The notes under the pieces are model-generated. The model ran no database searches, had not been told where the DNA came from, and saw nothing but the letters and a program-made list of their open reading frames with translations. Shown in pieces: positions 1 to 9,328 of a DNA stretch of 64,000 nt. Made by a program: the position numbers and the translations under genes. Source of the DNA: Roseihalotalea indica (GTDB taxonomy: Bacteria > Bacteroidota > Bacteroidia > Cytophagales > Cyclobacteriaceae); assembly GCF_022458895.1 (NCBI RefSeq), contig NZ_JAINFL010000006.1, positions 434,001 to 498,000 on the forward strand, in the 5' to 3' direction. How positions within the stretch are numbered: position 1 is the first letter of the stretch; each line of letters begins with the position of its first letter.

Positions 1-46
1 TGATGGTGCCTAAATATTTGCCGTTAAGTTCAGGATCGTTTTCCAT
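1..46 (-). CDS. 5' end of a divergent gene, cut by the window edge
   Basis: An ATG on the minus strand at position 46 opens a frame that stays open to the window edge and gives 15 residues beginning MENDPELNGKY. The other 97 percent or so of any gene lies outside the window, so no family can be named. It would be transcribed divergently from the PLP-enzyme gene at 116, and the 69 bases between the two starts would hold both promoters. A TAGTTTTG sequence on the minus strand at 109-116 could serve as its -7 element. The call rests only on an open frame and position. Confidence 0.4.
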   Translation of the reverse strand, partial: MENDPELNGKYLGTI

Positions 47-115
47 AATTGTGTCGTACTTTGGTGTTTCCGTTGTTTATTAAACAATACTTTTTATTCA
101 ATTTGGTTCAAAACT

Positions 116-1204
116 ATGAAAATTACGGAGCCAACCCTACTTATTGACGTTCTCCGTTGCCGTGCTAATATTCATCGGATGGCTGAGAAGGCTCGTAAAC
201 ATGGCCTGAAACTAAAGCCTCATTTTAAAACGCATCAATCGGCCCAGATTGGAGAGTGGTTTCGGGAAGAAGGTGTTAACGGTATCACGGTTACATCGGT
301 GAAGATGGCTAGTTATTTTGCCGATCATGGTTGGGATGATATCACGATTGCGTTTCCGGTCAATATTTTGCAAGCCAGCGCCATTAACGCTTTAGCCGAG
401 CGGGTACAATTGACCGTTTTTATCAATTCAATCTATACGGCCAACCTGTTAGGCAATGGGCTGAAAAAACCGGTGCGGGTAAGGGTTGAAATTGATACGG
501 GAAATCAACGTACGGGTATTCCGTCGTCCCAAAAAGGGGAAATAACACAACTGTTGGAGGCCATTAGTGCTCAGAAGCTTCTTGATCTTCAAGGGTTTTA
601 TGTGCATCCCGGCCACACATACCAGGCACGCAGCCAACAAGAAGTAAAAGCTATTTACGAGTCTACCAGAGAGCAATTGGTTGAATTACAGGAGCTTATG
701 GAGGCGAAGTTTGGTCGGTTGAGCATTGCCATCGGTGATACGCCTTCAGCCAGTTTAGTGGATTCCTGGGAGGGCGTGGATCAGATGCACCCGGGAAACT
801 TCGTTTTTTATGACCTGATGCAGCAGCAGATTGGCGCCTGTGATTTTTCCGAGATAGCGGTTTGTATGGCGTGCCCAATTGTGGAGAAGCAGGCCGAGCG
901 ACAGGAGCTAATTATTCATGGTGGGGCAGTACATTTTTCTAAAGATCGATTGACTGCGTCAGACGGACAAGTGTATTTTGGGCAGGTTGCTCGATTAAGT
1001 GAAAGTGGTTGGAGCAATCAAATTAGCGATTGCTACGTAAAAGCTCTGTCCCAAGAGCACGGTATCGTACGTGTTTCACCCGCATATTTTGAAGAAGTGC
1101 AGGTTGGTGATGTCATCGGTGTGCTTCCCGTTCACTCTTGCCTTACAGCGAATCTGATGAAAGAATATCAAACACTGGAGGGTGAAAAGCTCAGCATGAT
1201 GTGA
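116..1204 (+). CDS. D-threonine aldolase / D-serine dehydratase-like PLP enzyme
   Basis: A 362-residue cytoplasmic enzyme of the fold-type III (alanine racemase N-terminal domain) group that includes D-threonine aldolase and DSD1-type D-serine dehydratase. The PLP lysine is expected to be Lys38 in the motif PHFKTHQS. The C-terminal beta domain ends with His340-x-Cys342 in VHSCLTANLM, which matches the metal-binding His/Cys pair of DSD1-type enzymes and helps to separate this family from true alanine racemases. Family members cleave D-threonine to glycine and acetaldehyde or dehydrate D-serine; which substrate is used here cannot be told from sequence. It stands alone, divergent from the partial gene at 1-46. 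Length is normal for the family. Confidence 0.85.
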   Translation: MKITEPTLLIDVLRCRANIHRMAEKARKHGLKLKPHFKTHQSAQIGEWFREEGVNGITVTSVKMASYFADHGWDDITIAFPVNILQASAINALAERVQLTVFINSIYTANLLGNGLKKPVRVRVEIDTGNQRTGIPSSQKGEITQLLEAISAQKLLDLQGFYVHPGHTYQARSQQEVKAIYESTREQLVELQELMEAKFGRLSIAIGDTPSASLVDSWEGVDQMHPGNFVFYDLMQQQIGACDFSEIAVCMACPIVEKQAERQELIIHGGAVHFSKDRLTASDGQVYFGQVARLSESGWSNQISDCYVKALSQEHGIVRVSPAYFEEVQVGDVIGVLPVHSCLTANLMKEYQTLEGEKLSMM

Positions 1205-1619
1205 TCATCTGCAACTTCCGGCCTTTTTAAAGCGGGGTTATTAATTACTTTCTGTGACTTAAATATCTGTAAATCAAATTCTTACAACTTAATGTCGGAG
1301 ATTGTCTTTTTGTTTAGCATAAATTTGACATTGACCTGGTTTCCTTTGCGTATTAGGAAGCAGTTGGCAGTCAGTGGGAGGCCGGTCTTCCATACAGCCT
1401 CCCGTTGACTGCCTCCGTTAATACACTAACCTGCCTGGTCAGACCTGTCCGGTCGGATAAGACTTTCAAAAGAAAATGGCTTCTTACACAATTATCAGAA
1501 TATACTCTAGTGTTGTGGTGTCTAGCGTATGAGATACGTAAAACCTGAATAATTTTGAGCAATATTAAACCTTTACTCGGGAAGAGTATCTAACCCTTGA
1601 TTCTCCAACTTCCCGTTAC
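1205..1619. other. 415-base intergenic region with a long imperfect inverted repeat
   Basis: No convincing coding frame is present; a 63-codon minus-strand frame at 1371-1562 has no recognisable features. The notable content is an imperfect inverted repeat: arms at 1366-1382 and 1397-1413 are 17 bases each with two mismatched positions, around a 14-base loop. A second, GC-rich stretch at about 1431-1460 contains the short palindrome GGTCAGACC. There is no T-run after either, so they do not look like intrinsic terminators. The region probably also carries the promoter for the outer-membrane gene at 1620, but no clean -33/-7 pair was seen. Confidence 0.5.
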
Positions 1620-4442
1620 ATGAAATACTTCCTCGCTATTTGCGCGCTTTCCCTATCACTCACTGCTTTCGGGCAGACTTATTCCCTAAGCGGTACTGCG
1701 CTGGATAGCGCCAATCAGGAAGGGTTAGCGAGTGCTTACGTGATTTTGTCTACCGTGAATGAGGGAAATCAACTGGCAACTATCACGAATGAAAAAGGCG
1801 AGTTTCGTTTTGAGAAGCTTTCGTCAGGAGGCTACAAACTCACTATCACCTACGTGGGCTACAAGCCGCTGGAAAAGTGGATCATGATGCGCGACAGTGA
1901 TCGTACGCTGGAAAAGCTAGTTCTGGCTGCTTCTACTGCTACACTAGATGAAGTGGAGGTTCAGGGACAGGTTGTTCAGTCAATTCAAAAAGGAGATACT
2001 ACTGAGTACAATGCCAAAGCATTTAAAACTAACCCTGATGCTGATGCCGAAGGACTGCTGAAAAAGCTACCGGGAGTGGTTATTCAAAATGGCACCGTGC
2101 AGGCGCAGGGAGAGGATGTGAAGCAGGTGTTGGTGGATGGAAAAGAATTTTTTGGCAATGATCCTACCTTGGCGCTCCGGACTTTGCCGGCTGAGGTTAT
2201 CGACAAAATACAGATTTACGATCGTCAGAGCGATCAGGCTCAGTTTACGGGCTTTGATGATGGCGAGACCGCTAAAACCATTAATATCGTTACCCGGGCT
2301 GATCGGCGAAACGGGCAGTTTGGCAAAGTGTACGCCGGTTACGGATATAATAACAAATATCAATTGGGTGGCAATGTCAACATTTTTAAAGAAGATACCC
2401 GATTATCCTTTATTGGGCAGGCCAACAACATCAACCAGCAGAATTTTGCGATGGAAGATTTATTAGGCGTAGTAGGTGGCGGAGGTGGATCAAGACGGGG
2501 AGGGTTTCGAGGAGGGGGAGGTCGTGGTGGAAGAGGCGGCTTCTCGCCCGGAGGCAGTGGTGGTTTCCGTGGTGGGGGAGGTAGTGCCGGTGACTTTCTC
2601 GTTGGGCAGCAAAACGGCATTTCCACCACGAATGCCTTTGGCTTTAATTATACCGATACCTGGGGTAAAAACTGGGATGTGAGCGGTAGCTACTTTTTTA
2701 ACAATAGTTCTAATGATGCCGTAGAGTCGCTGAATCGCACCTATTTCTTAGATCAGGGAGCGACTCAAGAGTATGCGGAAAACAGCCAGTCTTATAGTGA
2801 TAACTTCAACCATCGGCTCAACCTGCGGATGGAATATCAGATAGACTCGAGCAACTCCCTGATCATTCAGCCACGAGTAAGTTTTCAGCAAAATCGGGGA
2901 ACCACCTTACAATACGGATCAACCGAGCAGGACGGGCAATTGCTCAATCAAACCGATAATGAATACCGTTCTGATCTGGGCGGATATGATTTTTCAAACA
3001 GCCTTCTTTACCGGCACCGGTTTGCTAAACAAGGGCGCACCTTTTCTGCCAGGTTAAACACCACAATCAATCATCAGGATGGAGCGAGCAACCTGTCTGC
3101 CGTAAACCAATCGTTTGGACAGAATCGTGCCCTGAATGATTCTCTGGATCAGGTGGCAGATTACCTGAGAAATGGGTGGGCGATGGGAGCGAACCTGAAC
3201 TATACTGAACCGCTAGGTCCGGGGATGATGCAGCTGAGCTACGGGGCCAATGTGCGGCGAGAGTTATCTGATAAGAAAACCTATGATTTCGATGAAGCCA
3301 CTCAACAATATGCTCTGCTGGATACAACCCTTACCAATGAGTTTTCCAGCCTGTACATCACGCAGGAAATTGGCACTGGTTACCGCTATCGTACCGGCGC
3401 GCTGATGTTCTCAGCTGATGTTGAGTACCAGTGGGCAAACTTAAGCAGTGATCAGGTTTTTCCATCTGAATTTGTCCTGAATCGAAGCTTCACCAACCTA
3501 CTACCCTCTGCCATGTTGCGGTACGAGATCAGCGATAGCAAAAATTTACGATTATTCTATCGAACCAATACCAATGCGCCTTCAGTCACGCAACTACAGG
3601 AAGTTGTAGACAACAGCAATCCTTTGCAGTTATCTATTGGAAACCCGGCTCTGGATCAGGAATATCAGCATAGTTTGTTCTTGCGGTACTCTTCCTCCAA
3701 TACGGATAAATCCAGCACTTTCTTTGCGATGCTGGGGGGAACTTTAAAAGACAATTACATCAGTAACTCTACTCTAATCGCCGAGCAGGACACGCTGATT
3801 GGGGAAGCGGTATTGCTGGCAGAAGGTGGGCAGCTTTCACAATCTGTCAACATGGGGCAACAACAAAGTCTTCGGTCATTTATTACCTACGGCACTCCTA
3901 TTGCCGCCCTAAAAAGTAATCTGAATTTAAACCTGACTGGCAGTTTAAGCCAAAGTCCGGGTTTAATCAACGGACAAGAAAACAAAGCCGTTAACACCAA
4001 TGCAGGTTTTGGAGTAGTGCTGAGCAGTAATATCAGCGAAAACGTGGACTTCACCATTTCTTCTAATTCCAGCTACAACTGGGTCACCAACACTATCCGA
4101 CCGGAACTCGATGATCAGTACTTCAACCAAAGTACCAACGCTGATCTCACCTTGATTTTCTGGAAGGGAATGGTGTTCCGAACGCAGTTAAATCACCAGT
4201 TGTATTCTGGCCTTTCCGCCGGGTATGATCAAAACTTCCTGCTCTGGAATATGAGTGTTGGTAAAAAGTTTCTGAAAGACCGGAAGGGAGAACTTAAACT
4301 CACCGTGTTTGACCTACTAAAACAAAACCAAAGTATACAGCGTAACGTCACTGAAGCGTACATTGAAGATACTCAAACCCAGGTTTTGCAGCAGTATGCT
4401 ATGTTGACATTCACCTATCAATTGAGAAATTTCAAGCTATAA
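1620..4442 (+). CDS. TonB-receptor-like outer-membrane beta-barrel protein
   Basis: A 940-residue protein with a signal peptide (about residues 1-19, ending AFGQ), then a carboxypeptidase-regulatory-like beta-sandwich domain (about 22-110), a plug-like region (about 125-235, with VLVDGKEFFG) and a long C-terminal outer-membrane barrel. This arrangement is typical of the Bacteroidota outer-membrane beta-barrel family related to TonB-dependent receptors. A Gly/Arg-rich low-complexity stretch lies at about residues 285-328. No SusD-like partner is adjacent, so a glycan-uptake role is not supported; substrate is unknown. It is the only gene between two intergenic gaps and is probably transcribed alone. 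Confidence 0.85.
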   Translation: MKYFLAICALSLSLTAFGQTYSLSGTALDSANQEGLASAYVILSTVNEGNQLATITNEKGEFRFEKLSSGGYKLTITYVGYKPLEKWIMMRDSDRTLEKLVLAASTATLDEVEVQGQVVQSIQKGDTTEYNAKAFKTNPDADAEGLLKKLPGVVIQNGTVQAQGEDVKQVLVDGKEFFGNDPTLALRTLPAEVIDKIQIYDRQSDQAQFTGFDDGETAKTINIVTRADRRNGQFGKVYAGYGYNNKYQLGGNVNIFKEDTRLSFIGQANNINQQNFAMEDLLGVVGGGGGSRRGGFRGGGGRGGRGGFSPGGSGGFRGGGGSAGDFLVGQQNGISTTNAFGFNYTDTWGKNWDVSGSYFFNNSSNDAVESLNRTYFLDQGATQEYAENSQSYSDNFNHRLNLRMEYQIDSSNSLIIQPRVSFQQNRGTTLQYGSTEQDGQLLNQTDNEYRSDLGGYDFSNSLLYRHRFAKQGRTFSARLNTTINHQDGASNLSAVNQSFGQNRALNDSLDQVADYLRNGWAMGANLNYTEPLGPGMMQLSYGANVRRELSDKKTYDFDEATQQYALLDTTLTNEFSSLYITQEIGTGYRYRTGALMFSADVEYQWANLSSDQVFPSEFVLNRSFTNLLPSAMLRYEISDSKNLRLFYRTNTNAPSVTQLQEVVDNSNPLQLSIGNPALDQEYQHSLFLRYSSSNTDKSSTFFAMLGGTLKDNYISNSTLIAEQDTLIGEAVLLAEGGQLSQSVNMGQQQSLRSFITYGTPIAALKSNLNLNLTGSLSQSPGLINGQENKAVNTNAGFGVVLSSNISENVDFTISSNSSYNWVTNTIRPELDDQYFNQSTNADLTLIFWKGMVFRTQLNHQLYSGLSAGYDQNFLLWNMSVGKKFLKDRKGELKLTVFDLLKQNQSIQRNVTEAYIEDTQTQVLQQYAMLTFTYQLRNFKL

Positions 4443-4612
4443 CAAACCTTAAGCTAAGCGAACCATCAACGATAAATGAGAAAATCTGATGATGGTGGGT
4501 TACAAACTCCTATGGGTGTGGACTAATTTTTAGATTTTCTGCTATGTGCATTGGTAGAACAACTATTGTTCGGCTAAGCAGATAGCCGGTAATAAAAACA
4601 CACTGGTTTGTT

Positions 4613-5878
4613 ATGGTTACCCAGCACGCTTTTACATTTTTAGCTCCCGTAGTGGCTAATCAGGTAGAGTCTCTTCGTAGACTGCTGCATGGCATTGTGG
4701 ATAAAGATGTGGAGAGCAATCAATGGTTTCCTTTTATCCAGATGGAGACGATCCATTTCGCTCGGTTGCTTATTCTGGATCAGCATCGTAGTGAGCGGAA
4801 ACAAGAGCATCATTATCCGGCCTATTTGGTTTTTTCTACAAATTATGATGGTGAATTGAATGACCATCTTCGTGAGGTCGTAGAGAAGTCCGGCGATGGC
4901 TTTCGCGAAGTGTTTGGGCATTGTGAAAATGGCCCTGCTGCTAACGCTACTACCGATGCGTGCATTAAATTTCTAAAAAAACATAGCGATTACCGAGCGT
5001 ACTTTTACATAGGCATCTGGGGGAAAACGGTCCTGCACATCAGGCATGAAGAAAAGATACGACAGCTAGCCGAAACCTTCCTTGATGAACAAGCAGATAG
5101 AACGTTACCACCTCAGGAAATATGGCAAAGCATGGTAGCGTATTTTAAAAAGCACGAGCTGCTGTCTACCATCCAACCCGTAGCTTATCCTCAGTTTGCC
5201 CGGCCTCGCATTCTTTTCTTGTCAGTTGTAGCCTTGATTTTTCTCCCCATCTGGATTCTACTCCTGCTGTTCGGTCTGATAATGCTCCGGCTGTATGAAC
5301 TGTTTGAGAAGCCTTTTCAGCACCGCTACTCCAACGCTGAAAAAACCCAGGGCGTGGCAAGTCAGGAAGACCATATTGTTCAGAATCAACTGACGCACCT
5401 GGTAGAGATTAAGTTTTCGCCGTTCCGCGGTATGCTGTTGAAAGTGGTGCTTACCGCCATTCAGTTGTTGTCGGTCTACAAATACAACAAAGGTAAGCTG
5501 GGAAACATACCCACGATTCATTTTGCCCGCTGGGTGCGGATTGACGGAGGTAAACGCTTGCTGTTCTTCAGTAATTACGATGGCAGTTGGGAAAGTTACC
5601 TGGGAGATTTTATTGACAAAGCTTCAGTAGGGCTCACGGGAGTTTGGAGCAACACCCGCTGGTTTCCTCGTACCCTGTTACTGCTATTACGAGGTGCCCG
5701 GGATGAGCAGCGCTTCAAAGCCTGGACTCGTGCACACCAGGTTTATACGGATGTCTGGTACAGTGCCTATAAAAACCTATCGGTGCGCAATATTCTGAAT
5801 AACTCCCTCATTTATCAGGGATTGCTCAAGTCTGACATGACCGAAGCTGAAGCAAAACAGTGGCTGGCGTTATTTTGA
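4613..5878 (+). CDS. internally duplicated membrane protein linked to DyP peroxidase
   Basis: A 421-residue protein whose family I do not recognise by name. Its two halves are clearly related: IHFARLLI at 47-54 followed by FSTNYDG at 74-80 in the first half, and IHFARWVRI at 302-310 followed by FFSNYDGSW at 318-326 in the second. A strongly hydrophobic segment at about 199-226 separates the halves and should anchor the protein in the membrane; a weaker hydrophobic stretch is at 272-288. There is no signal peptide. It precedes the DyP peroxidase gene by 107 bases on the same strand, and a small membrane protein follows, so the three probably work together. A ferredoxin-like fold for each half is only a guess. 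Confidence 0.7.
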   Translation: MVTQHAFTFLAPVVANQVESLRRLLHGIVDKDVESNQWFPFIQMETIHFARLLILDQHRSERKQEHHYPAYLVFSTNYDGELNDHLREVVEKSGDGFREVFGHCENGPAANATTDACIKFLKKHSDYRAYFYIGIWGKTVLHIRHEEKIRQLAETFLDEQADRTLPPQEIWQSMVAYFKKHELLSTIQPVAYPQFARPRILFLSVVALIFLPIWILLLLFGLIMLRLYELFEKPFQHRYSNAEKTQGVASQEDHIVQNQLTHLVEIKFSPFRGMLLKVVLTAIQLLSVYKYNKGKLGNIPTIHFARWVRIDGGKRLLFFSNYDGSWESYLGDFIDKASVGLTGVWSNTRWFPRTLLLLLRGARDEQRFKAWTRAHQVYTDVWYSAYKNLSVRNILNNSLIYQGLLKSDMTEAEAKQWLALF

Positions 5879-5985
5879 TAAAAGTAATTGCGCATTTTGG
5901 TATAAGTTAAATTTATAAGTTGCTGATTGTCAAATATTTATTGGTTAAAATTTCACCTTTGGTTCATCATTAAACCTTTGCACGT

Positions 5986-7344
5986 ATGGGTAAATCGGTC
6001 AATAAAAAAGATATTCAGGGAATGTTGCTTTACGGCTACAAACACCTGCGTTATGCCGATTACCTGTTGCTTCGCTTTGCCGGAGATCGTAAGCAGAGTC
6101 AGCAGTGGCTAAAAACCATTTTGCCGGAAGTCGCCAACGGCCAGGAAAGCCCAACCAAGTATTGTTATGCCATTGCTTTAGGAAAAAGTGGGCTGGAAAA
6201 ATTTGACATAGAAGTTAACGAAAACGAGGGGTTTTCCCGAGCGTTTATTGAAGGAATGGATACCGATCATCGGAATAGAATTCTAGGTGATTATGTGTTT
6301 AATAGTCCGGAACAATGGCGATGGGGAAGCAGAAAGCATGAACCTATCGATGTATTACTGGTAAGCTTTGCCGACAGCGAGGATACACTAGAAAAACGAT
6401 TGCATCAGATAAAAGAAGGCCTGAAAACATATGACCTTCGGATGGTGCATTTTGTCCGCAGTTCTCGCCTTGATCCTAAAGAGCATTTTGGTTTTGCCGA
6501 TGGCATCAGTCAGCCCATTATCAAAGGTTCGGGGCGTAAGGCTGATAAAAACGACTTGCTCAATGCCGGGGAATTTATTTTTGGCTACCCGAATGAATAT
6601 CAGAAAATGCCCCATGCCCCATTACACATAGGCGAAAATGGCAGCTATCTGGTATTCCGCCAATTAGAGCAAAAGGTGAAGGCCTTTTGGGATTATTTAC
6701 TATCGCAAACCTCAACCCAGCAAGATATACAGGAGGCAATTTACCTCGGAGCCAAAATGGTAGGACGCTGGCCCAATGGATCACCAACCACGCTCACCAA
6801 TGATCCGGATGATACTCGGTACAATCAGGAAACCAGCTTTAGGTACCACGCCGATCTGAAAGGAACAGGTTGCCCGCACGGAGCACATATCCGCCGTACA
6901 AACCCGCGTGATTCAGTGGAAGGTGATCCTGTTCAGTCCTTGGATGCGGCTCGTAAGCACCGGATTTTACGTCGGGGAAGGGCTTACGGAAAACCCCTGT
7001 CTGACACTTACGACATTGAAGAAATGATCAAAGCACCGGATGAGAGCGAACCCAGAGGTCTAAACTTTATCTGTTTCAATACTGACATTGAACGGCAGTT
7101 TGAATTTGTCCAGAATACCTGGTGCAATAACGAAAAATTCGATGGCCTGTATGAAGAGGTAGATCCGATTTCCGGGGTAATGGGTAACGGAAAGGAAGTT
7201 CGTAAATCCTACTACAAAATACCGGAAAACCCCTTTCGCCGCCGCTTAAAGGAGGTACCGCCTTTTGTAGAAGTAAAGGGGGGAGGATATTTCTTCTTCC
7301 CCGGCTTATCAGCCATTCATCGCCTTATCCATAACCACTACTAA
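5986..7344 (+). CDS. Dyp-type heme peroxidase
   Basis: A 452-residue dye-decolorizing peroxidase. The family signature GxxDG is present as G169-F-A-D172-G, where the Asp helps peroxide cleavage, and the heme-ligating His is expected at His301 in GAHIRRTNPRD, whose arginines include the usual distal Arg region. Length is at the long end of the family and close to class C/D enzymes rather than the roughly 300-residue YfeX type. No signal peptide or Tat motif is present, so it should be cytoplasmic or delivered by a partner. The membrane-protein gene starts 2 bases after its stop. An AACCTTTG sequence at 5973-5980 lies 5 bases before the ATG and may be a -7 element. Confidence 0.93.
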   Translation: MGKSVNKKDIQGMLLYGYKHLRYADYLLLRFAGDRKQSQQWLKTILPEVANGQESPTKYCYAIALGKSGLEKFDIEVNENEGFSRAFIEGMDTDHRNRILGDYVFNSPEQWRWGSRKHEPIDVLLVSFADSEDTLEKRLHQIKEGLKTYDLRMVHFVRSSRLDPKEHFGFADGISQPIIKGSGRKADKNDLLNAGEFIFGYPNEYQKMPHAPLHIGENGSYLVFRQLEQKVKAFWDYLLSQTSTQQDIQEAIYLGAKMVGRWPNGSPTTLTNDPDDTRYNQETSFRYHADLKGTGCPHGAHIRRTNPRDSVEGDPVQSLDAARKHRILRRGRAYGKPLSDTYDIEEMIKAPDESEPRGLNFICFNTDIERQFEFVQNTWCNNEKFDGLYEEVDPISGVMGNGKEVRKSYYKIPENPFRRRLKEVPPFVEVKGGGYFFFPGLSAIHRLIHNHY

Positions 7345-7346
7345 CC

Positions 7347-7949
7347 ATGACAACTTCGCTAAATTTCAAATCGGATGTCCTTCCGTTTCTTATTGCCACG
7401 GTAGGTGAGTTTATCGCTCTGCATTTCTGGTTTACCTATATGGAAATCGGGCAGTTTGTACTAGCCAATATTCTGTTGTGGATAGGGTTTGGAATAGAAC
7501 GAGGGGCCGTCGCCCTTTGGCTAAAAAAGGTGTATCGGCCCAAAGAAGGCATCACCAGCAGTCAGGTGCCAGTTTGGCAGCAATTTGCCGGCTGGACCTT
7601 CATCACGTTTACCGAGATTGTCGTCTGGGTGATCTGGTGGTATACGGTTGACGATTTAGGTCACCTGTGGGGCGCGGTGGTGCTGTACATTCTGATGCTG
7701 CTAGAGCATAGTGCCGAAATGGGATTGGTGAAGCGTAGGAGTTTGTGGATTTATGCCGGTACCTTCAAAACCAACCTGTTTACCCTGATGGAAGTGCTCG
7801 GCGCGGCCGGTTGGATGTATTTCCATCAGCAGGGGCAGCACGGGTTGGCCATAGCATCGCTGCTGGTAGGTCTGTCGGTAGAGCATGTCATTCAGGGAAG
7901 TTCACTCAAACCCAAAGAAACTGTTTCCGGAGCTCCGGTTTTTGGATAA
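7347..7949 (+). CDS. small multi-pass membrane protein in DyP cassette
   Basis: A 200-residue integral membrane protein with about six hydrophobic segments (roughly 10-30, 33-52, 70-92, 100-118, 130-150 and 158-178). I do not recognise a named family and see no catalytic motif. A few charged residues sit within or next to segments (Glu16, Glu32, Glu87), which is common in small transport or electron-transfer membrane proteins but not diagnostic. The start codon lies 2 bases after the DyP peroxidase stop, so the two are almost certainly co-transcribed. It may anchor or serve the peroxidase. Confidence 0.75.
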   Translation: MTTSLNFKSDVLPFLIATVGEFIALHFWFTYMEIGQFVLANILLWIGFGIERGAVALWLKKVYRPKEGITSSQVPVWQQFAGWTFITFTEIVVWVIWWYTVDDLGHLWGAVVLYILMLLEHSAEMGLVKRRSLWIYAGTFKTNLFTLMEVLGAAGWMYFHQQGQHGLAIASLLVGLSVEHVIQGSSLKPKETVSGAPVFG

Positions 7950-7963
7950 TTATTTCGGGTAGC

Positions 7964-7992
7964 TTTGAGAAAACGAAAAATTGCTATTTTCG
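7964..7992 (+). promoter_or_regulatory. Bacteroidota-type promoter of dacB-like gene, probably leaderless
   Basis: TTTG at 7964-7967 and TATTTTCG at 7985-7992 are separated by 17 bases, close to the Bacteroidota sigma-A consensus TTTG / TAnnTTTG. Only four bases separate the -7 element from the ATG at 7997, so transcription would begin at or next to the start codon. Confidence 0.6.
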
Positions 7993-7996
7993 GGGC

Positions 7997-9328
7997 ATGA
8001 AATACCTGCCCCGCCTCTTCGCCTCTTGTTTGCTGTTAAGTATCCTGGCTGCCTGTGCTACCCGACCTGGCATTAAAAGCCAGGAATTTGAGGAAATGGT
8101 CGATAAATCTTCGGTTTTTCAACGGAGTTTCACCGGGTTTGCCCTCTACGATACTGAGCAGGATGCGATGGTCTACGAATATCAGTCCGATAAGTACTTT
8201 ACCCCCGCATCTAATACCAAGATTTTCACTTTATATACCTGCCTGAAGATGCTGGGAGACTCAATTCCGGCTTTACAATACCGCTTCCAAAACGACACGC
8301 TCACCTTTGCTGGTACGGGCGACCCTACTTTTTTGCATCCCGATATTGAGAGCATAGATACTACCTACAACCATCACGTTTATCAGTTTCTAAAAGGAAA
8401 GAATCTCGCCTATACCGAACGACCTACGACCGACGACTATTTTGGTCCGGGATGGGCGTGGGGTGATTACGCTTATTATTATTCTACCGAAAAATCAGTT
8501 TTTCCAATTTACGCAAACATTGTTCGGTTTCAGTTCAAAGAGCTCATTCCCAAGCCTTTAGCCTACCCAACGTACTTCACCAGTTTCATTCAGGGGTTTC
8601 CGGACTCAACGCAGTCATCGTATTTGATAAGAGACCAGTATCAGAACGCATTTCACTACAGCCCCAAACCTGATACGATGGCGTTTACGCGCGATGTTCC
8701 GTTCATTCAGTCAACCCCGCTGGTACTGGATTTATTGCAAGACACTCTGAAACAACGCATCACTCGGCAGCCGGAATATCCTGGTAACTGGACCGACGTG
8801 CTGTATAGCCTCCCATCAGATAGTGTGTTCCAACGCATGATGCAGATTAGTGATAATTTCTTTGCCGAACAGTTACTGCTAGTTTGCTCCTCAACTCAGC
8901 GCGATACACTTAGTTCAGAGTGGATGATAAAGTATGCGAAGGAAAACTTTTTGGCTGATTTGCCGGATGAGCCCATTTGGGTTGATGGCTCTGGGCTTTC
9001 TCGTTATAACTTACAAACTCCCCGGAGCATGGTGGCTTTGCTGAGAAAAGTAGGAGAGGAACTGTCGGATGAGCGGATTAAAACCATTTTTCCAGCGGGT
9101 GGCGTATCCGGAACCATTGAAAACTGGTATGCCAATCCCGGAGGAGAACCCTACGTTTTCGCCAAGACCGGCACCTTGAGTAATAAAAATGCGCTGAGTG
9201 GGTTTTTATATACGCGCTCAGGGAAGAAGCTGATTTTCAGCTTTATGCATAATAATTATATCACCTCTTCTTCAGTGCTTAAAGTAGAAATGGAACAGAT
9301 ACTCCATCGCCTTTATGAGGATTATTAA
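7997..9328 (+). CDS. D-alanyl-D-alanine carboxypeptidase, S13 (PBP4) family lipoprotein
   Basis: A 443-residue penicillin-binding protein of family S13. The three active-site motifs are present and in order: SxxK as S72-N-T-K75, SxN as S285-D-N287 and KTG at 390-392. The enzyme trims or cuts D-Ala-containing peptidoglycan peptides in the periplasm. The N-terminus has a lipobox (ILAAC, Cys20), so it should be a lipoprotein. The frame is open back to 7745, but the start at 7997 is chosen because it begins the signal peptide and is preceded by a promoter; upstream in-frame sequence overlaps the previous gene. It is somewhat shorter than E. coli PBP4, mainly in the inserted domain between the first two motifs. 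Confidence 0.92.
   Translation: MKYLPRLFASCLLLSILAACATRPGIKSQEFEEMVDKSSVFQRSFTGFALYDTEQDAMVYEYQSDKYFTPASNTKIFTLYTCLKMLGDSIPALQYRFQNDTLTFAGTGDPTFLHPDIESIDTTYNHHVYQFLKGKNLAYTERPTTDDYFGPGWAWGDYAYYYSTEKSVFPIYANIVRFQFKELIPKPLAYPTYFTSFIQGFPDSTQSSYLIRDQYQNAFHYSPKPDTMAFTRDVPFIQSTPLVLDLLQDTLKQRITRQPEYPGNWTDVLYSLPSDSVFQRMMQISDNFFAEQLLLVCSSTQRDTLSSEWMIKYAKENFLADLPDEPIWVDGSGLSRYNLQTPRSMVALLRKVGEELSDERIKTIFPAGGVSGTIENWYANPGGEPYVFAKTGTLSNKNALSGFLYTRSGKKLIFSFMHNNYITSSSVLKVEMEQILHRLYEDY

Noticed and set aside
2360..2629. Proline-rich frame on the minus strand
   Set aside because: It is the reverse complement of the Gly/Arg-rich stretch of the outer-membrane gene and has no independent features.
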